From: an uncultured Phycisphaerae bacterium
GTDB taxonomy: Bacteria; Planctomycetota; Phycisphaerae; Sedimentisphaerales; Anaerohalosphaeraceae
Direction of reading: 5' to 3'
DNA length: 6,781 bases
NCBI GenBank assembly: GCA_937920485.1
Contig: CALETL010000059.1
Span: 1-6,781 of the forward strand
Shown here piece after piece: positions 1 through 5,450 of this stretch. A program made the translations under genes and the position numbers. The first letter of the stretch is position 1. Every line of letters begins with the position of its first letter. The notes under the pieces were generated by a model, which was not told the DNA's origin, did no database searches, and saw only the letters and a program-made list of their open reading frames with translations.

Positions 1-549
1 AACAAGTTTTCCAAGTAGCGGCATGATGCGTCGAAGATAAAATTGATACGGCACTCGCAGCAGCGGATTGGCCGGAAGCGAGAATTCAAGAATGTATAGT
101 TTGCCCTTTGGTTTCAGGACTCTGTTTATCTCATTCAAGGCCGCTATACGATCCGGAATATTGCGAATCCCAAAGGCACAGGTTACGAAATCAAATGATT
201 CGGCTTCCAGTCCGGTCTGTGCCGCATCAACAACCTTCCATGACAGGCTTTTATTCTGCATCCAGAATTTGCTGCTGAAACGAATCTGTTTTTCCTGGGC
301 AAGGTCGATCATTTTTTCGCTAATATCCAAGCCTGTCAGATTTTTTATGGGGCTGTGCTTTAGAAAGCTGAATACGACATCACCGGTACCGCAGCACAGA
401 TCAAGGACATGCTGCCGCGGATAGAGATTTACACTTTTGACGAGATGCCTGCGCCAAAGATGATCGATTCCGAAACTAAACAAGTGGTTACACCGATCAT
501 ATCGAGCGGAAATATCATTAAAATCAAAATTTGTATCGGATCTGTTCAT
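1..549 (-). CDS. menG: Demethylmenaquinone / ubiquinone C-methyltransferase, 5' part only (runs off the left edge)
   Basis: SAM-dependent methyltransferase of the UbiE/MenG family, which methylates demethylmenaquinone (or the equivalent benzoquinol) as the last ring step of quinone synthesis, in the cytosol at the membrane face. The window holds the first 183 codons without a stop; the family is usually about 230-260 residues, so some 50-70 C-terminal residues lie outside. Visible motifs are the SAM-binding loop LDLCCGTGD (residues 49-57, more often D-x-A-x-GTGD), motif II GLDIS (73-77), the family signature FGIRNIPD (126-133), and LEFSLPANP (154-162). The ATG at 549 overlaps the stop of the preceding protease gene (ATGA, 4 nt). 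I see no Shine-Dalgarno before it, so translation is probably coupled. The downstream half of the pathway agrees with menA two genes upstream. Family assignment is secure; menaquinone rather than ubiquinone as substrate is inferred from menA. Confidence 0.93.
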   Translation of the reverse strand, partial: MNRSDTNFDFNDISARYDRCNHLFSFGIDHLWRRHLVKSVNLYPRQHVLDLCCGTGDVVFSFLKHSPIKNLTGLDISEKMIDLAQEKQIRFSSKFWMQNKSLSWKVVDAAQTGLEAESFDFVTCAFGIRNIPDRIAALNEINRVLKPKGKLYILEFSLPANPLLRVPYQFYLRRIMPLLGKLV

Positions 550-1163
550 TTGATCGGCAGTAGAATAAAAATAATCATATCCCAAATTGCATGCGAAATA
601 ATGCACGGCCAGAGATTTTTTGTCAATACGAAAAGCAGGCCCCAGAAAACTCCGCAAAGAGCAGCAGCAACAATAAGCATAAAATTAAACGACCAGATAT
701 GCACCAGAGTATAGATCGCCGTCGCAGCAATGAAGCCGACAAGCACACCCCACTTTTTCGACAATCGTCGCTGCACAAAGCCCCGCCAGAAGATTTCTTC
801 GGCCGGACCAATAACGAACAGCAATAACAGGGAAATAACCCACAGATTCTGTTCGGAGCGGATGCCATAGATTGAATCCACCTGTGAAGCAGCAAACGGC
901 AGGATACATGTCGAAACAAAATGTCCCACCCAGAAAACCAAATACAAACACCCCGCCGCAAAAAGACCGGTTACGACATGACAAGGCCTGAACTGATACA
1001 TATCATCGAGATTTTTTCTTTCAAGAAAAAGGGATGTTGTTGCCAACAGGCCCGCGGTCATCGGCATCATCAGCCAAAAAGACACCGTAGACTTTGTCCA
1101 TGGACCGAAGAGGACAAAGAATGCCGTCATGGCCGCTAGTACCATCAGAAACACCGCTTTCAC
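546..1163 (-). CDS. CPBP family intramembrane glutamic endopeptidase (CAAX/Rce1-like protease)
   Basis: Polytopic membrane protein of 205 residues carrying the three motifs of the CPBP (Abi, Rce1-like) superfamily: E122-E123-x3-R127 (motif 1, AEEIFWRGF), a motif-2 histidine at H155 (LVHIWSF) and H191-x3-D195 (motif 3, HAIWD). The glutamate and histidines form the catalytic site in the archaeal and yeast Rce1 homologues, so this copy looks catalytically intact. I see about six hydrophobic segments, near residues 3-20, 30-46, 64-90, 106-120, 137-153 and 160-202. The start is GTG at 1163, overlapping the menA stop (GTGA). It is supported by a strong GGAGG at 1170-1174, 6 nt upstream. The stop overlaps the menG start, so the gene is locked between two menaquinone genes. 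Bacterial CPBP proteins have varied roles (prenyl-protein or peptide maturation, bacteriocin immunity, anti-sigma cleavage); nothing here identifies the substrate. Confidence 0.9.
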   Translation of the reverse strand: MKAVFLMVLAAMTAFFVLFGPWTKSTVSFWLMMPMTAGLLATTSLFLERKNLDDMYQFRPCHVVTGLFAAGCLYLVFWVGHFVSTCILPFAASQVDSIYGIRSEQNLWVISLLLLFVIGPAEEIFWRGFVQRRLSKKWGVLVGFIAATAIYTLVHIWSFNFMLIVAAALCGVFWGLLFVLTKNLWPCIISHAIWDMIIFILLPIK

Positions 1164-2089
1164 AACAGACCTCCGAGAATCACCGACAGAATTAACAATA
1201 ATCCGAACAGCATATGGAGTTGGGCGGTCTGTACATCCAGCGTCGCAATCTGCTCCGGTTTATCTATCCTGCTGTTCAAAGCAGCCTTTATGTTCTTGAC
1301 TGCCAGCGGAAGTGTCAGCACTATCAATAGCGACCAAAAAGGCAGTATCTTCAAAATAAGCATTCCTGCTATCACGATATAGGCGCAAATCACCAAGCCT
1401 GTATATTCCCATTTGGCCCATCGCGGCCCTAAGATCGTCGCAGTTGTTTTGATGTTTGCCTGCGTGTCATGATATATATCACGAAGATTGTTGCCGGACA
1501 ATATTGCCGTAACTAAAAAACCTATCGGCAGCGAGATCAACAGCACAGAATGGTTGTAAGTGCCGGTCAAAACAAAAAAGCTTCCGATAACCATCAGCGG
1601 ACCCGTCAGGATAAAAACAAACAAATCCCCTAAGCCCACGTACTTGTATCCGATCGGTCCGGCCGTATAGAAAACACCGCCAAGAATACCTATCAGCCCC
1701 AGCAGCAGAATGGGCCAGCCATGAATCGCAATAAAAACGAAACCAATACAGATACTCGCAGCAAAACAGCAAATACCGACGAAAAACACATCTCTGGGGT
1801 TAAGAAGTTTTTCCACAAGCACCCTGCTGGAACCGTATGTCTCCGGACGGTCCACGCCCCTTTTCAAGTCATAATATTCGCTGACCAGATTTGTCCCGGC
1901 CTGGATCAGCACCGACGCGATCACAACCAACGGCAGCAGCAACCGTTGAACAGAAAGGTCTTGGTAAACAGCAATGACCGCTCCCAGAATAGTCGGAATG
2001 ATTGACGCCGTATAAGAAAATGGGCGGAAAACCTGTATCCATGCTTTAACTGAATGTGCCTCCGTGTTCATCGCAAGTTCCTTCGCCAT
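1160..2089 (-). CDS. menA: 1,4-dihydroxy-2-naphthoate polyprenyltransferase-like UbiA family protein
   Basis: Integral membrane prenyltransferase of 309 residues that attaches the polyprenyl tail to the naphthoquinone ring precursor, giving demethylmenaquinone. The first aspartate-rich motif is N67-x6-D74-x3-G78-x-D80 (EYYDLKRGVD), followed by the GSSRVLVEKLL stretch (86-96) typical of MenA-type members. The central YTAGPIGYKYVGLGDLFVF segment spans 141-159, and the second motif is GNNLRDIYHD (199-208, D204 and D208). About eight or nine hydrophobic helices fit the UbiA fold. Two starts are possible. The ATG at 2089 has only a weak AGGG 6 nt upstream. The ATG at 2071 (residue 7) has AAGGAA at 2078-2083, 6 nt away, and gives an N-terminus more usual for the family. 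It lies 15 nt after murD and overlaps the protease gene by 4 nt. A futalosine-pathway prenyltransferase (MqnP) belongs to the same superfamily and cannot be fully excluded. Confidence 0.9.
   Translation of the reverse strand: MAKELAMNTEAHSVKAWIQVFRPFSYTASIIPTILGAVIAVYQDLSVQRLLLPLVVIASVLIQAGTNLVSEYYDLKRGVDRPETYGSSRVLVEKLLNPRDVFFVGICCFAASICIGFVFIAIHGWPILLLGLIGILGGVFYTAGPIGYKYVGLGDLFVFILTGPLMVIGSFFVLTGTYNHSVLLISLPIGFLVTAILSGNNLRDIYHDTQANIKTTATILGPRWAKWEYTGLVICAYIVIAGMLILKILPFWSLLIVLTLPLAVKNIKAALNSRIDKPEQIATLDVQTAQLHMLFGLLLILSVILGGLL
1170..1174 (-). promoter_or_regulatory. Strong ribosome binding site inside the end of menA, for the GTG-started protease
   Basis: GGAGG on the minus strand lies 6 nt before the GTG at 1163 and encodes the G-G near the end of MenA (residues 306-307). 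It justifies a GTG start that overlaps the menA stop and suggests the protease is well translated relative to menG, which has no comparable site. Confidence 0.75.
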
Positions 2090-2104
2090 CGAGATCCCTA
2101 GTTT

Positions 2105-3478
2105 TCAGGATGACTGCAATGTCTTGACCGCGTTTATAAAAGCCTGCGCTCGCTCAGCATAATTTTTGAACATATCGTAGCTGGCACAGGCCGGACTCAT
2201 CAGCACCACGTCGCCACAAGCGGCAAGCTCACATGAAATGTTAACCGCCTGCTCCATTGAATCCGCATACCGGATTTCACAATCTGAAGCACCGGCGGAC
2301 TTGATCGCCTCGGAAATTTTTGGGGCAGTCTGGCCGATAAGAACAACTGCTTTTGCACGCTGAGCAATATAAGCCCCCAATTCAGCAAAACTGATCTGTT
2401 TATCATAACCACCAGCGATGAGAATCTTCGGTTCATCAATGCCACTCAATGCCGCTATCGTACTGACCGGCGTTGTCGCCTTAGAATCATCGTACCAGCG
2501 GACACCATTTGTCTCAGCGACAAACTGGCACCGATTCGGCAGGCCCTCGAACGTTCCAATCGCCGTGGCGATTTGGCTTGGCTCAATGTCGAAACAGGAC
2601 ACAACCGCTAATGCGGCGGCAAGATTGGACAGATTCGCCCGACCCGGTAATCGGAATGCCTGCTTATATTCGTCAGGCACATCGTCCGCACTGAAAGCCA
2701 GGCACTTTCGGCCGGTGTCATTGAGATATTTTTGATACCAAGCTCGTATAATGGAGTCTTCGGCATTAAAAATCGATACCGCCAGAGTACCCGCTCCGGT
2801 TTGTTGATATTGAAAAATACCCTCCTTCGCACGGCAATAGGCCTCAAATGTACCGTGACGGTCAAGGTGGTTCGCCGTGAGATTGGTAATCAAAGCGATA
2901 TCGGGAGCAGCCTGAATTTGGGCTAATTGCTCCAGTTGAAAATTGCTTATTTCCAGAACGACCAAATCTTCTTTCCGGATTTGGCCCACAATGTCCAACA
3001 GCGGCTGATGGCCGATATTACCGCCCATCCAGACATTACCATAGCCGATGCCCTGCTGACCACAACCAGACTTGAGTAAATGGGCCGTTAGTGAAGTCGT
3101 GGTGCTTTTGCCGTTAGCACCGGTAATGCCAATGGTGCGAGCCGGACACAACTGAAAAAACAATTCCATCTGTGAAGTAACCAAGGCCCCTGCCTTATGG
3201 GATATTTGGACAAACTGATTGTCCGGCGGAACAGCGGGATTAACGATCAATACCTGGGCATGACGAAAGTCATCTTCGCAATGCTCCCCTAAGCGATACT
3301 CAATATCATAATCCTTTAGCCGGCAAATTGTATCTTCAAGTTCTGCCTCACTCCCAAGATCGGTTACAAGGACTTTCGCACCGGCTTTGGCGGCAAATAA
3401 AGCCGAATCAAGTCCGCCACCAAAACGGCCCAAGCCCATAATCACGACCCGCTTATCCTGAAAAGACATCCGATCCAT
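2105..3478 (-). CDS. murD: UDP-N-acetylmuramoyl-L-alanine--D-glutamate ligase
   Basis: Cytosolic ATP-dependent Mur ligase of 457 residues that adds D-glutamate to UDP-MurNAc-L-Ala in peptidoglycan precursor synthesis. The N-terminal UDP-binding Rossmann region begins VVIMGLGRFGGG (11-22). The ATP P-loop is ITGANGKSTT (118-127), followed by LEISNFQLE (175-183), NLTANHLDRHGT (199-210), and AKEGIF (217-222), whose K218 is at the position of the carbamylated lysine. The C-terminal ligase domain shows GLPNRCQ (312-318), DDSKATTP (330-337), GGYDK (356-360) and SPACASYDMFKNY (428-440). Length is normal. Compared with E. coli MurD the usual H-N of the L-x-G-x-HN motif is A281-N282, and GLPHR is GLPNR. 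The ATG at 3478 has AGGA about 10 nt upstream; an ATG at 3469 is an alternative. It follows pyrF by 21 nt. Its presence indicates that the organism makes peptidoglycan. Confidence 0.96.
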   Translation of the reverse strand: MDRMSFQDKRVVIMGLGRFGGGLDSALFAAKAGAKVLVTDLGSEAELEDTICRLKDYDIEYRLGEHCEDDFRHAQVLIVNPAVPPDNQFVQISHKAGALVTSQMELFFQLCPARTIGITGANGKSTTTSLTAHLLKSGCGQQGIGYGNVWMGGNIGHQPLLDIVGQIRKEDLVVLEISNFQLEQLAQIQAAPDIALITNLTANHLDRHGTFEAYCRAKEGIFQYQQTGAGTLAVSIFNAEDSIIRAWYQKYLNDTGRKCLAFSADDVPDEYKQAFRLPGRANLSNLAAALAVVSCFDIEPSQIATAIGTFEGLPNRCQFVAETNGVRWYDDSKATTPVSTIAALSGIDEPKILIAGGYDKQISFAELGAYIAQRAKAVVLIGQTAPKISEAIKSAGASDCEIRYADSMEQAVNISCELAACGDVVLMSPACASYDMFKNYAERAQAFINAVKTLQSS

Positions 3479-3499
3479 CGGCTCTGTATCCTGATACGA

Positions 3500-4441
3500 T
3501 CAAGCCCGTACCTTGGCCAATTCCATCTTGGCATCAATAGTCGCCTGCTCGATACATTTCTCCCAATTATCGCCAAATTGTTCTTTGTATTTGGGATCAT
3601 CAAAGGCATAAATTATTGATCGAGACGCATTGATCAATGCCCCAAGGCCATCTCGATTGCAAAACCGCACACAGTCTGCGGCGGAAGCTCCCTGTGAACC
3701 AAAACCGGGTACCAAGAACCAACATTTCGGGTAACGCTGCCGCAGTGCAGTCGTAACTTCCGGGCTGGTACCACCCACGACCATTCCGACGTTACTGTAA
3801 CCACAGGTACCAAGGCGCTTATTCTGATTGGCAATCTCACCAACCGCCTCTGCGAGTTTTTCGTACATTTTTACGCCTGAAGCATCCGTAAAGTCCTGAA
3901 TCAGTCCGGCACTCGGATTACTGGCACGAACCCAGACAAAAACACCTTTGCCCTGTTCAGCCGCAACATCCGCAAAAGGTACGATGCCGTCAGCTCCCGC
4001 AAAGCCATTGATGGTGATTGCATCCGGCGTGATAATCCCCTCCATTTCCACAAATTCGGGATTTTGAAGATGAGCTTCGGCGTATGCCTGGGCCGTGTGC
4101 CCGATGTCTCCGCGTTTAACGTCACCGATCACCTCCACTCCCAATGCTTCGGCTTCGGAAACCAAGGCATAATAAGTCTCAAGGCCATCCCATAAATAAC
4201 GCTCAAAATAGGCAATATTTATTTTGACCGCCGGCACCAGAGGGGCAACCACTTTAAGTGTCCGGGTACAAAATTCAAAAAAAGCGTCCACTGACGCCGC
4301 AACATCAGTTTCGTCATTCATATGGCGATTAGTCCGAATCTGCTCCGGCAAACGGCTGTACACCGGATCTAACCCCACTACAAGGGGGGTACTTTTCTTT
4401 TTCACTGCCTCCGACAAACGATCTGCAAAATGATTTGCCAC
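3500..4441 (-). CDS. pyrF: Orotidine 5'-phosphate decarboxylase, long (subfamily 2) form
   Basis: Cytosolic TIM-barrel enzyme that decarboxylates OMP to UMP, the last step of de novo pyrimidine synthesis. With the start chosen here it has 313 residues, normal for the longer subfamily-2 enzymes found in actinobacteria, myxobacteria and planctomycetes, and longer than the ~230-residue enterobacterial type. Visible elements are VVGLDP (21-26), VKINIAYFE with K73 (72-80), the catalytic D-x-K-x2-D in DVKRGDIGHTA (D107, K109, D112), VPGFGSQG (244-251) and the phosphate-binding ASRSIIYAF with R274 (272-280). The frame stays open to an ATG at 4537. I chose the GTG at 4441 because AAGGA lies 6 nt upstream (4448-4452), because homology begins at the following ANHFADRL, and because the ATG would lie upstream of the promoter. 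It is the first gene of the minus-strand operon. Confidence 0.95.
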   Translation of the reverse strand: MANHFADRLSEAVKKKSTPLVVGLDPVYSRLPEQIRTNRHMNDETDVAASVDAFFEFCTRTLKVVAPLVPAVKINIAYFERYLWDGLETYYALVSEAEALGVEVIGDVKRGDIGHTAQAYAEAHLQNPEFVEMEGIITPDAITINGFAGADGIVPFADVAAEQGKGVFVWVRASNPSAGLIQDFTDASGVKMYEKLAEAVGEIANQNKRLGTCGYSNVGMVVGGTSPEVTTALRQRYPKCWFLVPGFGSQGASAADCVRFCNRDGLGALINASRSIIYAFDDPKYKEQFGDNWEKCIEQATIDAKMELAKVRA

Positions 4442-4447
4442 TATAAT

Positions 4448-4452
4448 TCCTT
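4448..4452 (-). promoter_or_regulatory. Ribosome binding site that fixes the pyrF GTG start
   Basis: On the minus strand AAGGA sits 6 nt before the GTG at 4441. This is the best Shine-Dalgarno anywhere near the 5' end of this frame, and it decides for the GTG start over the ATG 96 nt further upstream, which lacks a comparable site. Confidence 0.75.
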
Positions 4453-4480
4453 TCAAAATATCAATTCCGGCCAAAATGTT

Positions 4481-4509
4481 CTGTAACCACTGCGAAAGTT
4501 CACTATAAT
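4481..4509 (+). promoter_or_regulatory. Possible promoter for the anchored hypothetical protein gene, opposed to the pyrF promoter
   Basis: A perfect TATAAT at 4504-4509 lies 42 nt before the ATG at 4552. The best-spaced -35 (CTGTAA, 4481-4486, 17-nt spacer) matches only 3 of 6 positions, so the element is half convincing. The -10 covers nearly the same bases as the pyrF -10 on the other strand. Confidence 0.4.
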
Positions 4510-4530
4510 CACAATGCTTATACAGAGCAA
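4502..4530 (-). promoter_or_regulatory. Sigma70-type promoter for the pyrF-murD-menA-CPBP-menG operon
   Basis: Read on the minus strand, TTGCTC (-35, at 4525-4530, 4 of 6 matches to TTGACA) is followed by exactly 17 nt and then TATAGT (-10, at 4502-4507, 5 of 6 matches). A start about 7 nt downstream would leave a leader of roughly 50-55 nt before the pyrF GTG. No internal promoter of similar quality was noticed in the short gaps inside the operon. The call rests on consensus matching only. Confidence 0.55.
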
Positions 4531-4551
4531 GTAACAATTTGAGAGTATGTT

Positions 4552-5241
4552 ATGAAAAAAGATAAATCCAATGTAAATAAACGCAAATCCGACACGGCTT
4601 TCCGGCTTTTATGTCTTGGTGCAGTCGGATTGGGTATACTGATCGGAGTGGTCATTCTGTTTTGGTACGAGCCTAAGGCCTACAAACCACTTGAGCCGGA
4701 AAACCCCGAACAGGTCAGTCTCTATCTGACTCACGAACTCGGACCGGATTTCTTCAATCAAGTACAACTGGATGAACCTTTTGAATTAATCATAGAGCAA
4801 TCCGGGCTTAATGATATTATCAGCCGCCTTGACTGGCCTCAGGAAATCGGAGAGATGTCTTTTTCGGACCCATACATTATCTTCTCAGATCAATCAATCC
4901 TGCTCATGGGGACACTGAAATACAAAGAAATATCTTCTGTTGTTTCAATTCTGGCATTTCCAGTCATCGATTCTGATAAACAAATATGTCTGAATGTACA
5001 ATCCGTTCGTTTGGGAATGCTGCCGGTTACAAAGCTCGTCACCAAGCTGGCCCAAAATGCTTTCGACAATAATCGGGACAGCTTTGAAGAAGATCCAGAT
5101 GCCGAACAGGTTGTTCAAACAATTATTCGTAACGAACCTTTTGATCCTGCATTTTGGATTTCTGATCGTCAGATACGAATTATCCACTTCACAATCGAGC
5201 AAGGCGTGCTAAAGCTTACACTATTAGCAGAAAAGACTTAG
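4552..5241 (+). CDS. Membrane-anchored protein of unknown function
   Basis: I do not recognise a named family with confidence. The 229-residue product starts with a lysine/arginine-rich stretch (2-17), then one strong hydrophobic segment at about 18-38 ending in FWYEP, which should act as an uncleaved signal anchor with the rest outside the cytoplasm. The remaining domain (about 50-229) is acidic and rich in predicted beta-strand, with phrases such as LYLTHELGPDFF (57-68), EPFELIIEQSGLNDII (75-90), ILLMGTLKY (116-124) and a second NEPFDPAF (194-201). No cysteine pairs, lipobox, catalytic motif or repeat is obvious. The overall plan (short anchor plus a strand-rich domain of about 180 residues) loosely recalls YpmS/DUF2140-type proteins, a weak comparison. 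The ATG at 4552 has only a poor GAG-type ribosome site. It is transcribed away from pyrF and precedes a sensor kinase by 209 nt. Confidence 0.85.
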   Translation: MKKDKSNVNKRKSDTAFRLLCLGAVGLGILIGVVILFWYEPKAYKPLEPENPEQVSLYLTHELGPDFFNQVQLDEPFELIIEQSGLNDIISRLDWPQEIGEMSFSDPYIIFSDQSILLMGTLKYKEISSVVSILAFPVIDSDKQICLNVQSVRLGMLPVTKLVTKLAQNAFDNNRDSFEEDPDAEQVVQTIIRNEPFDPAFWISDRQIRIIHFTIEQGVLKLTLLAEKT

Positions 5242-5450
5242 CAAAGCAACAGCACAGTACTGTTCATCCTGAGCATTATCGGACAAATCCTGAAATTAAA
5301 AAATAATTATACCATTCTGTCTTAAATTCCCTCTTCCTTCTGGGCCTTTTATCGGTCCATAAATTCTATTGCCAACCTTTAATAGCATTTCACCGATATT
5401 CAATAAAGACCGTGGCATGAAATATATCCTGAAAAGTAAGGAAATTCGTT
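5242..5450. other. Intergenic spacer without a clear promoter or terminator
   Basis: These 209 nt are AT-rich in their middle (about 5290-5325). They hold a 10-bp palindrome ACAGTACTGT (5254-5263) and a short imperfect hairpin (5341-5346 with 5354-5359, 6 bp with one G-U, 7-nt loop) that lacks a following T-run. A TTGCCA at 5369-5374 resembles a -35 box but has no correctly spaced -10. I cannot say from this whether the kinase is co-transcribed with the upstream gene. Confidence 0.5.
5438..5442 (+). promoter_or_regulatory. Ribosome binding site for the histidine kinase
   Basis: AAGGA lies 8 nt before the ATG at 5451 and supports this start. A nearby ATG at 5417 is out of frame with the kinase. 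Confidence 0.65.

Noticed and set aside
68..714. Plus-strand open frames opposite menG and the protease gene (68-424, 409-714)
   Set aside because: They are antisense to genes with clear family motifs, have no recognisable protein features, and have no good ribosome site.
623..984. Alternative minus-strand frames inside the protease gene (623-961, 685-984)
   Set aside because: They are out of frame with the protein bearing the intact CPBP motifs, and their cysteine/arginine-rich translations look like frame shadows.
4442..4495. Possible pyrimidine-responsive attenuator in the pyrF leader
   Set aside because: The leader of about 54 nt shows no stable hairpin followed by a T-run and no coding leader peptide that I can see.
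5254..5263. Perfect 10-bp palindrome ACAGTACTGT just after the anchored protein gene
   Set aside because: A single short palindrome without a second copy or nearby promoter is expected by chance; it is noted only as spacer content.
5341..5359. Hairpin TGGGCC / GGTCCA with a 7-nt loop, considered as a terminator
   Set aside because: Only 6 bp with one G-U pair, and no T-run follows on either strand, so it does not meet the intrinsic terminator pattern.
5413..5430. TGGCATG before the kinase, considered as the -24 part of a sigma54 promoter
   Set aside because: No GC element follows at the required spacing, so the -12 half is missing.
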